Assembly: GCA_042569785.1 (NCBI GenBank)
Contig: JBHPGW010000002.1
Coordinates: forward strand, 1 to 64,000
Reading direction: 5' to 3'
Length of the DNA: 64,000 bases
Source: JBHPGW01 sp042569785
GTDB taxonomy: Bacteria; Planctomycetota; Phycisphaerae; Sedimentisphaerales; Anaerobacaceae
The notes under the pieces are model-generated. The model had not been told where the DNA came from and did no database searches. It was given only the letters and a program-made list of their open reading frames with translations. The position numbers and the translations under genes were made by a program. Shown here in pieces: positions 1 through 8,696 of this stretch. Position 1 is the stretch's first letter; every line of letters begins with the position of its first letter.

Positions 1-194
1 AAAATCGGCAACAGCTTACTAACCTTTTCCAGTGTCTTTTCCTGCTCGAATAGTTCCAGACTTGCCAAAGCCGCCGCGCACCCTAAAGGATTAGCTGTAT
101 AAGTATGACCATGAAAAAAAGTCTTCTGCTTTTCGTAATCGTCGTAGAACGCGTTATAAACTTTATCCGTAGTCAAAGTCGCCGCGAAAGGCAA
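1..194 (-). pseudogene. bioA: bioA internal fragment in inverted orientation (left edge partial)
   Basis: The minus strand reads open from 194 to the left edge. It gives a stretch typical of adenosylmethionine-8-amino-7-oxononanoate aminotransferase (biotin synthesis, PLP enzyme): LPFAATLTT, then FFHGHTYTANPLGCAAA, then ASLELFEQEKTLEK. There is no start. The first family residue (L of LPFAATL) sits exactly where plus-strand bioA 3' sequence begins, so the segment looks inverted inside a former bioA gene. The remainder lies outside the window, so it cannot be excluded that functional pieces continue to the left. The family assignment is firm; the status as a broken gene is inferred. Confidence 0.8.
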
Positions 195-245
195 CTAAGT
201 GACATTGTCAAGAGGATGTACAGAGTTATTACCAGGATTCTTTAG
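192..245 (+). pseudogene. bioA: bioA 3'-terminal remnant, adjoining the inverted segment
   Basis: The plus strand encodes QLSDIVKRMYRVITRIL then TAG. This matches the last residues of the second bioA remnant (QLSDILKRTYKVIERCS, ending at 1575) at 10 of the first 13 positions. It lies directly against the inverted fragment (194 to 1), with CAA/TTG shared at the junction. It overlaps the 3' end of the minus-strand gene at 229-1080. The simplest reading is the tail of a bioA gene whose central part was flipped. Confidence 0.7.
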
Positions 246-1080
246 GGGGCTGGCCTAATTTTTGCGTCCACTTTTTAAGCATCTTTTTAAATTGGACACT
301 GTCGGGAGTTATTTTTGCTACCTTAACGCCTTTAATGGTCTCAGTTTCACGGACCAGTTTGCCGTCGATCATTGCCAGATAGCTTTTGTTGTCGCGCAGG
401 ATCGCTGTTACGGTGCCGGGGGTTTTTGCTTTAACCGTTGTTTGATTTGTGGCTCTGAGGATAAACTCGGCCTGGTTTTTTCCCCATTGCTCTAAGTTAG
501 CCAAACTATAATCCCATTGTTTTTCAAGACGGGCCGATCGTGATTGAAGATCGTTCATGATGACAAGTATTTTGCGAGCTTGTTCGCGAAGTAATGAACT
601 GTGATGTTTATTATTTTCTGCGAAGTAGGCGATAATTTCGCGTGTGTTTTCATCAAGTAAAAGATCTTGCATAGCAGATAAAGAGTAACTATCCAGCATA
701 GCTGCATGAAGTTTATAGATTTTGTTTTCTAAAAAACCCGAACGTAACAGGTCGTTATTTGTGGCAGGTTCCCGTTCTATCATCTTAATAAATTCTACCC
801 ACCGCATTCTTTCCGGATATGTGAGTTTTTTGGCTTGTGCCTCAGCTAACAGTTGTAATTGTTCAAAGCGTTGCAGGTAACGGTTTTTAATTTGTTCTCG
901 TTTTTTTAAGCTGCGTGTTTCTATGTCTTGCAGTTGTGTGTCTATGTTTTCCGGAGTGAGATCGATCTGTTTGGAGAACTGGACCTTTGGTTTATATTGT
1001 GTTTCAACGGCCTGGCAGTTGGTGAATGTGATTGATACGATGGTTATGAATAGGCAGATTATTAAAGTTTTTTTTCTCAT
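229..1080 (-). CDS. secreted hypothetical protein
   Basis: A 283-residue protein starting MRKKTLIICLFITIVS, a signal peptide with a probable signal peptidase I site after CQA. A lipobox-like TNC precedes this, but Asn at -1 is unusual for a lipoprotein. The open frame extends upstream, but the ATG at 1080 is the only start giving a signal peptide. The mature part is charged and helical (residues 25-200, possible coiled coil) and ends in a small beta-type region with repeated Lys-Val pattern. I do not recognise the family. It sits between two bioA remnants on the opposite strand, and its stop codon lies inside the left bioA remnant, so its C-terminus may be recent. Confidence 0.7.
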   Translation of the reverse strand: MRKKTLIICLFITIVSITFTNCQAVETQYKPKVQFSKQIDLTPENIDTQLQDIETRSLKKREQIKNRYLQRFEQLQLLAEAQAKKLTYPERMRWVEFIKMIEREPATNNDLLRSGFLENKIYKLHAAMLDSYSLSAMQDLLLDENTREIIAYFAENNKHHSSLLREQARKILVIMNDLQSRSARLEKQWDYSLANLEQWGKNQAEFILRATNQTTVKAKTPGTVTAILRDNKSYLAMIDGKLVRETETIKGVKVAKITPDSVQFKKMLKKWTQKLGQPPKESW

Positions 1081-1224
1081 GACTGGGCACCTCAACTGAT
1101 TTAAAAGAGACATCCGTGAATTGCAAAATTCCTCCCTGTACGGTAACTCTATAGTACTAAAATCAGCAGGTAATGTCAAGGAATTTATGTGGTGAAAAGT
1201 AAGAAATAGGGTCAAGCGGGGGTT

Positions 1225-1575
1225 TTGGCAAGTCTGGAACTATTCGAGCAGGAAAAGACGTTAGAAAAAATCAGTAAGATCATCCCGTTTTTTCATCACG
1301 GGCTGGAGCGTTTTAGAGAGCTTGATATTGTCGGCGATGTCAGATATATCGGGATGGTCGGGGCTGTTGAGCTGGTGCGGGATAAGCGGACGGGTAAGCC
1401 ATTTAAGGCCAGCGAGCGGCTCGGCTATCGGGTGTTTAAAGAAGGGCTCAAGGAGAATTTGATACTTCGGCCCTTAGGCGATGTGGTTTATCTTGTGCCG
1501 CCTTTGTGTGTGAGCAGAAATCAACTAAGTGACATCCTGAAGAGGACATACAAAGTTATTGAGCGATGCTCGTAA
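1225..1575 (+). pseudogene. bioA: bioA C-terminal remnant (second copy)
   Basis: Codes for about 116 residues matching the C-terminal domain of BioA (ASLELFEQEKTLEKIS, VGAVELVRDKRTG, LGDVVYLVPPLCV). The first recognisable residues come from mid-protein; the PLP-lysine part and the whole N-terminal domain are missing. A TTG at 1225 could be read as a start, but there is no ribosome site and the product would be inactive as an aminotransferase. Its first ~36 bases repeat, inverted, positions 34-70 without mismatch. Confidence 0.75.
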
Positions 1576-1629
1576 TAATTTCCTCTCTCCTCTCGTATTT
1601 TTCAGGAAAGAAACTTAGGATAGATGGTT

Positions 1630-1764
1630 ATACCAATTGGATTTAATATGTGCGCTTGTTGTAATGCGATTTACCAATCAATCATACTCCTGGATACTGC
1701 AAAAACTGGATTCCCGCTTCCGCGGGAATGACAGTGGATCGCAAGAATTAATTCCAATTGGTAT
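1630..1764. mobile_element. MITE-like 135-bp element with 18-bp terminal inverted repeats
   Basis: Terminal repeats at 1630-1647 (ATACCAATTGGATTTAAT) and, inverted, 1747-1764 differ at one base. Inside is a 20-bp near-palindrome at about 1710-1729 (ATTCCCGCTTCCGCGGGAAT). There is no coding capacity. The right repeat ends on the first base of the glmS stop codon, so the element may supply the glmS transcript end. No clear target duplication is visible beyond TA-rich flanks. Confidence 0.55.
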
Positions 1765-3623
1765 TATTCTACAGTTACGCTCTTGGCGAGGTTCCGTGGT
1801 TTGTCGACGTCGTGTCCTCTCAGTACGGCGGCGTGGTAGGCTAACAGTTGAAGCGGGATAACAGTCAGCATCGGCTGCAGGAGTTCGGGTACGTCTGGTA
1901 CGGTGATAAGGTGGTCGGCGTATTTTTTGATCTCCTTGTTGCCGTCTGTTGCGACGATGATGGTTCTTGCTCCGCGGGCCTTTACTTCGTTAATGTTGCC
2001 GATAATCTTGTCGTACTGCGGTCCGTCAGTAGCGATGAAGACGGCAGGTACATCGTCAGTTATCAAAGCGATCGGGCCATGCTTCATCTCCGCTGCTGGC
2101 AGGCCTTCGGCGTGGATGTAGCTAATTTCCTTTAGCTTTAATGCTCCTTCTAATGCGACGGGGTAGTTTACGCCTCGGCCCAAAAAGAGCCAGTTATTCT
2201 TTTCGATATTCGCTGCTGCGATTTTTTTGATGTGTTTGGATTGATCAAGTATTTCGCTGATCTTATCTGGTATCGACGCTAAAGTTTCGATGATCCTGGC
2301 CGCGGTGCCGGAGCCTAAATGTCTTCTCCTGCCCTGCTCGATCGCCAGCATAGTCAGTACCGCTACCTGAGCGGTGAATGCCTTTGTGCTTGCTACGCCG
2401 ATCTCCGGGCCGACGTGCAGGTATACGCCTGCGTCGGTGTTTCTGGCGATGGAAGAACCAACTACGTTTACGATTCCTAAAACTGTTGCGCCTTTTTCTT
2501 TAGCCTGTTCGAGTGCGGCAAGTGTGTCGGCGGTTTCTCCGGATTGGCTTACGGTTATGACGACGGTGCCGTCTTCGATGATAGGGTTTCGGTATCGAAA
2601 TTCGCTGGCGTATTCTGTTTCGGTTGGTACGCGAGCGAGTTGTTCGAATAGAAATTCCCCGACCAGGCATGCGTGCCAGGCGGTTCCGCATCCTGTGAGT
2701 ATTATTCTCTTTGTTCTGGTCAACTCACGCAGTTGCGAACTGATGCCGCCGAGAATTATTTTGTTATCAGTTTTGTCTATCCTTCCGCCCATACAGGTTC
2801 GCAGACAATTGGGCTGTTCGAATATTTCTTTTAGCATGTGGTGCTCGAATTGGCCAAGTTCGATCTCCTCGAGAGAGAATTCTATTTCCTGCAGTTTTTT
2901 GGTGACGGTGACATTGTTAATAGTTTTGGTGTGGAAGCCCTTAGGATCGATTATTACCATTTCGTTATCGCTGGGGTAGACCGCTTGGGTGGTATGTTCG
3001 ACGATAGCTGAAGCGTCGGAAGCGATTATATATTCGTTTTCACCTATACCGAGGATCAATGGGCTTCCCTTTTTTGCGCCGATCAGGATTTCTGGGAAGT
3101 CTTTGCAAAGAATTGCCAGGCCATAGGTTCCGTGGAGTTCGCGAAGTGCTCGCTGGACGGCCCATTCGAATTTATTCTGGCCATCGGTCATGTCTTCGGG
3201 GTCGTCCTTGGTGTAGAAGTATCCTATTAGGTTGGCGACGATCTCGGTGTCTGTATCGCTTGCGAAAGTGGCGCCATTATTTTCGAGCCATGTTTTTAAT
3301 GTCCCATAATTCTCGATGATCCCGTTATGTACGACGGCGATGGTGCCGGTGTGATCGAGGTGTGGATGTGCGTTTATGGTGTTCGGCTGGCCGTGAGTTG
3401 CCCATCTTGTGTGTCCGATGCCGAGAGTCTGGGCTGGGTTGGGCTTATCGAGAATCGCTTCGAGAGCGGCGATCCTGCCGCTGGTCTTTTGTACGCTTAT
3501 GCTGCCGTTGTCTAACAGAGCTATGCCAGCTGAGTCGTAGCCTCGGTATTCCAGGCGTTTGAGTCCTTCCAAGAGTATAGGCTGAGCGGTTTTTTTGCCC
3601 AGATAAGCCACGATTCCACACAT
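1764..3623 (-). CDS. glmS: glutamine--fructose-6-phosphate aminotransferase (isomerizing)
   Basis: 619 residues; makes glucosamine-6-phosphate from fructose-6-phosphate and glutamine, the first step to UDP-GlcNAc for envelope synthesis. The start at 3623 gives MCGIVAYLG, with the catalytic N-terminal Cys after Met removal; upstream frame extension was discarded for this reason. Glutaminase domain about 1-240 (LEYRGYDSAGIAL, GHTRWATHG). Two SIS sugar isomerase domains follow (TGCGTAWHA; SQSGETADT). The C-terminus DKPRNLAKSVTVE is the family end. Length is normal. It is divergent from hisH, sharing the 3624-3829 intergenic space. Confidence 0.98.
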   Translation of the reverse strand: MCGIVAYLGKKTAQPILLEGLKRLEYRGYDSAGIALLDNGSISVQKTSGRIAALEAILDKPNPAQTLGIGHTRWATHGQPNTINAHPHLDHTGTIAVVHNGIIENYGTLKTWLENNGATFASDTDTEIVANLIGYFYTKDDPEDMTDGQNKFEWAVQRALRELHGTYGLAILCKDFPEILIGAKKGSPLILGIGENEYIIASDASAIVEHTTQAVYPSDNEMVIIDPKGFHTKTINNVTVTKKLQEIEFSLEEIELGQFEHHMLKEIFEQPNCLRTCMGGRIDKTDNKIILGGISSQLRELTRTKRIILTGCGTAWHACLVGEFLFEQLARVPTETEYASEFRYRNPIIEDGTVVITVSQSGETADTLAALEQAKEKGATVLGIVNVVGSSIARNTDAGVYLHVGPEIGVASTKAFTAQVAVLTMLAIEQGRRRHLGSGTAARIIETLASIPDKISEILDQSKHIKKIAAANIEKNNWLFLGRGVNYPVALEGALKLKEISYIHAEGLPAAEMKHGPIALITDDVPAVFIATDGPQYDKIIGNINEVKARGARTIIVATDGNKEIKKYADHLITVPDVPELLQPMLTVIPLQLLAYHAAVLRGHDVDKPRNLAKSVTVE

Positions 3624-3748
3624 TTTTGCTTTCCTTGTCAATAAATCAACTAACAGTAAAACAGGATTCACCTGCCTAACAGGTTTAAATCGGCTAAAAT
3701 CAGCTACCGTATTATAAAAGAATCGAAAAGATTCAACAAGCATTTGAC

Positions 3749-3778
3749 TTGAACAGTGCTGGGTATTTATTGTATAGT
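3749..3778 (+). promoter_or_regulatory. sigma-70-type promoter for hisHF
   Basis: TTGAAC at 3749-3754 and TATAGT at 3773-3778 with an 18-base spacer, placing transcription start near 3785, about 45 bases before hisH. Confidence 0.5.
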
Positions 3779-3829
3779 ATTACGTTCTTCATAAAGATAA
3801 GGTTCAGATATAAAATATAGCTGTAAAAT

Positions 3830-4441
3830 ATGATAGTTGTTATCGATTATAATGTGGGTAATGTCAAGAGTGTTTGCAATGCTTTTTCGCATATCGGCTG
3901 TGATGCGAAGCTTAGTCGGGATAACGGTGATATTGAGGCTGCCGCTGGGTTGGTATTGCCAGGTGTTGCGGCTTTTGGTTATGCGGTGAATGCCTTAGGG
4001 GATGCGGGGCAATTGGTTAAAGATGCTGCCCTTGCGGGTAAGCCATTGCTGGGGATATGTGTTGGTTTTCAGCTGCTGTTCGAGTCGAGTTGTGAGCACG
4101 GTCAGCATGGCGGGCTTGGGCTTATTGGTGGAACTATCGGGCCTATCCCTGCCGGCAGGACGATCCCGCATATGGGATGGAACCAGGTTGCTTTGCCGGG
4201 CGATATGGAGCTTTTTGCCGGGCTTGACGCGGAAAAGCACTTTTACTTTGCGCATTCTTATTGTGCTAATGTTAGTGACGACAAGGCCATGGTCGCTTAT
4301 AGCGATTACGGTTTTGAATTGGCGGCGGCGGTGCAGAAGGATAATATTTACGGTACGCAGTTTCATCCGGAAAAAAGTTCGACGGCTGGTTTGCGGATAC
4401 TGAAGAATTTTGCCGGGATTTGTGAAGGGGTCAAAAGCTGA
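3830..4441 (+). CDS. hisH: imidazole glycerol phosphate synthase, glutaminase subunit
   Basis: 203 residues, class I glutamine amidotransferase. It supplies ammonia to HisF for IGP and AICAR formation in histidine synthesis. The triad is visible: Cys77 in GICVGFQ, His179 and Glu181 in TQFHPEKS. The usual PGVGAF oxyanion strand reads PGVAAFG here. The stop TGA overlaps the hisF ATG by one base, so the two are translationally coupled. Other his genes are not in the window. Confidence 0.97.
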   Translation: MIVVIDYNVGNVKSVCNAFSHIGCDAKLSRDNGDIEAAAGLVLPGVAAFGYAVNALGDAGQLVKDAALAGKPLLGICVGFQLLFESSCEHGQHGGLGLIGGTIGPIPAGRTIPHMGWNQVALPGDMELFAGLDAEKHFYFAHSYCANVSDDKAMVAYSDYGFELAAAVQKDNIYGTQFHPEKSSTAGLRILKNFAGICEGVKS

Positions 4442-5205
4442 TGCTTGCCAAGAGAATAATACCTTGTCTGGATGTTAAAGATAACCGCGTGGTTAAGGGG
4501 GTTAATTTTCTCAACCTTCGTGACGCGGGCGATCCTGTTGAGTTGGGTGCCAGATACAGTGACGAAGGGGCTGACGAATTGGTGTTCCTGGATATTACCG
4601 CAACGATCCGGTCCAGGAAGACTATCGTTGAGTTGGCTGAGAAGGTAGCGGGAAAAGTGTTTATTCCATTTACCGTTGGCGGCGGGATAACGACTGTTGA
4701 GCAGATCGATACTCTGCTGCGAAGCGGTGCTGAAAAGGTTTCGATAAATACGTCGGCGGTGCAGAATCCAGAATTGATAGCTGAGGCCGCCCAGCGTTTT
4801 GGCAATCAGTGCGTTGTGGTCGCTATTGATTCGAGGCGCAATAAACAGGATCCAAACAGGTTTAATGTTTGTATCAAGGCAGGTAATGAGCCGACCGAGC
4901 TGGATGTAGTCGAATGGGCGGTGAAGGTCGAACAACTGGGGGCAGGGGAGATTCTGCTGACCAGTATGGACGCTGACGGGACAAAGGCGGGTTATGATAT
5001 TGAGGTAACCAAAGCTGTTGCCGATGCTGTGAATATTCCGGTGATAGCTTCCGGCGGAGCAGGTGAACTTGACCATTTATATGACGCGATAGTCGATGGA
5101 GGCGCTGAAGCGGTTTTGATGGCTTCGATCACCCACTTTGGTAATTTCTCAATAACTCAGATGAAGGAATATCTCCATGATCGCGGGATACCGATGAATA
5201 TGTAA
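4441..5205 (+). CDS. hisF: imidazole glycerol phosphate synthase, cyclase subunit
   Basis: 254 residues, TIM barrel. Catalytic Asp11 (PCLDVKD) and Asp130 (VVVAIDSRR) are both present, with phosphate loops at GGGI (80-83) and SGGAG. Forms the heterodimer with HisH. The start codon overlaps the hisH stop. Length is typical. Confidence 0.98.
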   Translation: MLAKRIIPCLDVKDNRVVKGVNFLNLRDAGDPVELGARYSDEGADELVFLDITATIRSRKTIVELAEKVAGKVFIPFTVGGGITTVEQIDTLLRSGAEKVSINTSAVQNPELIAEAAQRFGNQCVVVAIDSRRNKQDPNRFNVCIKAGNEPTELDVVEWAVKVEQLGAGEILLTSMDADGTKAGYDIEVTKAVADAVNIPVIASGGAGELDHLYDAIVDGGAEAVLMASITHFGNFSITQMKEYLHDRGIPMNM

Positions 5206-5232
5206 CTCAAACTGACCGATGGTCAGTTTGAG
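5206..5232 (+). terminator. hairpin after hisF
   Basis: Perfect 12-bp stem CTCAAACTGACC / GGTCAGTTTGAG with a 3-base loop directly after the hisF stop. There is no strong T run, so it may act as a weak terminator or a 3'-end stabiliser. Confidence 0.55.
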
Positions 5233-5354
5233 AAGTTAAAAATCAAAATGTAAAATGTAAAATTGGGGAACCCGCACCCGCCTACGCGGGCGGAGGCCCT
5301 GCGGCGGAGACTAATTTTATGGTATATAACGTTTTGTTGTGAAGGAGTCTTAAA

Positions 5355-6401
5355 GTGCAGGTTTATCGTTCGAATAATAATCCTTTGATCAGTCCTGGTG
5401 ACGTTGAGCCGAGCTTTGAAGGTTTTGAGGTTATAGGTGTATTCAATGCGGGAGTTGCACGTTTTGGCGATGAGACGATTCTGCTGCTTCGTGTTGCTGA
5501 AAGGCCGATAAGCCCTGACGCCGATACGGTTTTGGCTGGTATCTACAATCTTGAAAAAGGTTGTGTCGAACTGAAAAGCTTTTCGAAGGCTGATAGTGAT
5601 ATAGATCTTTCTGATCCGCGGCTGATAAAGACGCCGACAATGACTTATTTGACGAGCATCTCTCATTTGCAAGTTGCGCGCAGCAGTGACGGTATTAACT
5701 TTACGATCGAAAACGAAAGTGCTATCTGGCCGGAAAATGAATATGAAGATTTCGGTGTTGAGGATCCTCGGATCACGTTTATCGATGGCAGGTATTATAT
5801 TACTTATGTTGGGGTGTCTCGGTATGGGGTAACGACACATCTTGCGTCAACGGCAGATTTTAAGAGTTACGAGCGTCACGGTGTTATCTTTTATCCGGAT
5901 AATAAGGATGTGGTGCTGTTCCCGGAAAAGATCAACGGGTGTTATTGGGCATTGCACCGTCCTGTGTCGCCCTTATTTGGCAAGGGTCAGATATGGATAT
6001 GTGAATCGGACGATTTGAAATGCTGGGGCGGTCATAAGCATTTGATGAGCCCGGCGGCTGGTAAGTGGGACAGCGTCAAGATAGGCGCTGGTGCGGCGCC
6101 TTTTAAAACCAAAGCCGGGTGGGTCGAAATTTATCACGGTGTTGATACTGAGGACCGCTACTGCCTTGGTGCGGTATTGCTGGAAAGGGATCAGCCTTGG
6201 CGGATAATCGCACGGACGGATGAGCCGATATTTGTGCCTGAGGCTGATTATGAAACCCGCGGGTTTTTCAGCAATGTGGTTTTCAGTTGCGGATTGCTTT
6301 TTGAGCAGGACAATCTCAATATCTATTACGGCGCAGCTGATAAAGTTTGTGCTTATGCACAGATACGGTTGGAAGATATTTTAAAGGCACTTAAGGTTTG
6401 A
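5355..6401 (+). CDS. GH130-family glycoside phosphorylase/hydrolase
   Basis: 348 residues, five-bladed propeller family GH130, members of which phosphorolyse or hydrolyse beta-1,4- or beta-1,2-mannosides. Start is GTG at 5355 with GGAG ten bases upstream. Family marks are NNPLISPGDV near the N-terminus, FGVEDPRIT (Asp137 region) and the GAGAAPFKTKAGWVEIYHGV type block near 230. No signal peptide, so it acts in the cytoplasm on imported oligosaccharide. Exact substrate cannot be told from sequence alone. Followed after 7 bases by a membrane phosphatase-like gene, likely one transcript. Confidence 0.88.
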   Translation: MQVYRSNNNPLISPGDVEPSFEGFEVIGVFNAGVARFGDETILLLRVAERPISPDADTVLAGIYNLEKGCVELKSFSKADSDIDLSDPRLIKTPTMTYLTSISHLQVARSSDGINFTIENESAIWPENEYEDFGVEDPRITFIDGRYYITYVGVSRYGVTTHLASTADFKSYERHGVIFYPDNKDVVLFPEKINGCYWALHRPVSPLFGKGQIWICESDDLKCWGGHKHLMSPAAGKWDSVKIGAGAAPFKTKAGWVEIYHGVDTEDRYCLGAVLLERDQPWRIIARTDEPIFVPEADYETRGFFSNVVFSCGLLFEQDNLNIYYGAADKVCAYAQIRLEDILKALKV

Positions 6402-6408
6402 GTCGTTA

Positions 6409-8403
6409 ATGAGAAGTATGAAAGTAGATATTGAAAAAAGCGGTTCGGGTTGGCGGGGGGGGGTGCATTGGTTTTTGTGCGATGTGCTTGGGGTACGTGC
6501 TTATAGTCTTATTATGTTCGGGGCGTTGTTTTGCGTATTGGTGGTAAAACTGTTTCACGCTCATCGAATGAGCTTTCTGTCTCGCTACTTTGAATGGATA
6601 GCTGCTGATGTTGCGTTTTTGTTATTGATTGAAATAGTTATGGCGTTAATTATTTTTCGCTGGCGTCGTCGTTGGGTATTTCGGACGGTGACTATCGTCG
6701 CGGCGTTGTTTTGTACGTGGTCGGTGATCAATGCTGCCTGGATCACTCGAACGGGGACGCAAATACTTCCAAGAGTATTACTGCCGTTGTATCGCGACCC
6801 GATAAGCTCCTTTGGCATGATAGGCGTAAATCTTGCTAAGATGCCCCTGGCGGCGGTGAATTTGCTCTTGCCAAGTGCGATAGCCCTTATATTTTTCTTT
6901 TGGGTCCTGTCGAAAGCTCCGCGGATTCGCTACCATCGGCAGCGTTTTGCCGCCCGTTTGGTTTTTTGTTTTGCAATTATCATAGCGGCAATTATCTATC
7001 GCGGTACGGTTAAGCACAGCTATTCTGCGCAGATCGCTTCTGTGGGTTTGCGGTACAATTGCCATTTAAAGGCTTTGATAAGTTTCGTTGTATCCGATCC
7101 GGGCAGACTGACCAAAGCCGATATCGACAACGCAACCAGAGAGGTTCCTGCTTTTGACCAGTTAGAAGTTTCGTTCCTGGAGCCGGCGAAGCGCAGGAAT
7201 CACAATGTAATTATAGTTGTGCTTGAGGGTGTTCAATACAGGCATACCTCACTCGGTTCGAATGACAGTGACCTTACGCCTTACCTTGTTCGTCTGGCTG
7301 GTCAGGGAGTTGAATTTACGAATATGCGTACTTCACTGACGCATACGACCAAAGCGTTGTTCAGTCTTCATACCGGCCGATACGCTTCTGCTTCGCAGGA
7401 TCTGGTCGAGGCGATTCCCGTGGAAAAGCCTTACGCCAGTTTAGCCACTATTCTTAAAGAGCAGTTGGGTTTTCGTACGGCGTTTTTCCAGTCTGCCAAA
7501 GGTAGTTTCGAGGCACGGCCGGCGCTGGTTCATAATCTTGGTTTTGAAAAGTTCTGGTCGAGAGATTCACTTGCCGATTCGAACAGTTTCGTCGGATACC
7601 TGGGCAGTGATGAATTTGCTATGCTCGAACCAATTACCAAATGGATAAGCTCAGGAGATAAGCCATTTTTACTTACAATACTCTGTTCGGTTACACACGA
7701 TCCCTACGAGGTGCCCCAGTGGTATGGCGAGCACGCTACAGAACCTGTGCAGAGGTATCGCCAGGCGATAACATACACCGACCAATTTATTGCCGCTCTC
7801 GATGCTGAACTTAGTTTATTGGATATTGCAGATGATACAATTCTTTGTGTTGTGGGTGACCATGGCGAGGCTTTTGGTGAACATGGACAGTTCGGTCACG
7901 AACGGATAGCTTTTGATGAGGCAATGCATATCCCCTGGATCATTCGAGCCGGCGACTGGGTCGAGGCAGGGACAAAGATGACAGGTGCGGTAAATTCTAC
8001 GGACTTGGTTCCGACATTGCTGGCGATGTTTGGTTTTAATGTTAATACGGTTAATTTTGATGGCGTTGACGCTTTGGGTGATACCGGCCCTGGTCGGGAG
8101 GTTTTCTTCTCTGGATGGATGTGTGAAGGCTCTGCCGGTTTTGTAAAAGACGACCTGAAGTTCATATACAATCCAACCAACAAAATAATGTCTCTTTACG
8201 ACTTGAGTTCGGATCCTTTCGAATTGGTCAGGCAGGAAATAACCGAGCAGCAGCAAACAGAAGTTGCTGATCGGATAATCAGGTGGCGAAAAAGGACCAT
8301 TTTTCGGCCAAAGCAGCAAAAATCCGGCAAAAAAACACTTTATGACTGTTGGCTCTGCCGCTGGACAAACCGTGTCTGCTCAGCTAAATACCTAAAAAAA
8401 TGA
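6409..8403 (+). CDS. membrane sulfatase-superfamily protein (LtaS/MdoB-like)
   Basis: 664 residues. The N-terminus has about five membrane segments (roughly residues 30-220), then an extracytoplasmic alkaline-phosphatase-fold domain: metal site NVIIVVLEGV, putative nucleophile Thr in SLTHTTKALFSLHTG, and GDHGEAFGEHGQFGHER as the second metal block. It lacks the CxPSR formylglycine motif of true sulfatases and resembles lipoteichoic-acid synthase or phosphoglycerol/phosphoethanolamine transferases, so it probably modifies envelope glycans or lipids. ATG at 6409 or 6418 are both possible starts. Confidence 0.82.
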   Translation: MRSMKVDIEKSGSGWRGGVHWFLCDVLGVRAYSLIMFGALFCVLVVKLFHAHRMSFLSRYFEWIAADVAFLLLIEIVMALIIFRWRRRWVFRTVTIVAALFCTWSVINAAWITRTGTQILPRVLLPLYRDPISSFGMIGVNLAKMPLAAVNLLLPSAIALIFFFWVLSKAPRIRYHRQRFAARLVFCFAIIIAAIIYRGTVKHSYSAQIASVGLRYNCHLKALISFVVSDPGRLTKADIDNATREVPAFDQLEVSFLEPAKRRNHNVIIVVLEGVQYRHTSLGSNDSDLTPYLVRLAGQGVEFTNMRTSLTHTTKALFSLHTGRYASASQDLVEAIPVEKPYASLATILKEQLGFRTAFFQSAKGSFEARPALVHNLGFEKFWSRDSLADSNSFVGYLGSDEFAMLEPITKWISSGDKPFLLTILCSVTHDPYEVPQWYGEHATEPVQRYRQAITYTDQFIAALDAELSLLDIADDTILCVVGDHGEAFGEHGQFGHERIAFDEAMHIPWIIRAGDWVEAGTKMTGAVNSTDLVPTLLAMFGFNVNTVNFDGVDALGDTGPGREVFFSGWMCEGSAGFVKDDLKFIYNPTNKIMSLYDLSSDPFELVRQEITEQQQTEVADRIIRWRKRTIFRPKQQKSGKKTLYDCWLCRWTNRVCSAKYLKK

Positions 8404-8670
8404 GCAGATAAGACGATAGGGTGTTTATTAAAATCACACCAGCGTTGCTTTTTGTAAACACGTCAATAGGGTAGTCATATCATCGATTAAAGTCCGATAT
8501 AAATGAAAAGGCCGGTTGTGTCGGTTTAAATAGTGTTGAAAAAAAACAACATGTCGGCAGAATAAGTAAATTGGCTACCGAACAGCGAGCAAAATATATG
8601 GTGGCTTAACTGTTTTTGTCACAAGCCCTTAAGTAAAATAATACGACTAAGATCAATTACTTTTGTTTAC

Positions 8671-8686
8671 TGGCATAGATTTTGCA
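8671..8686 (+). promoter_or_regulatory. sigma-54 (-24/-12) promoter
   Basis: TGGCATAGATTTTGCA fits the consensus TGGCAC-N5-TTGCW, with exactly 10 bases between the invariant GG and GC. Expected transcription start is near 8697. A PAS/AAA+ sigma-54 activator is encoded at 22208-23545. Confidence 0.75.
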
Positions 8687-8696
8687 CTCTCTATCT

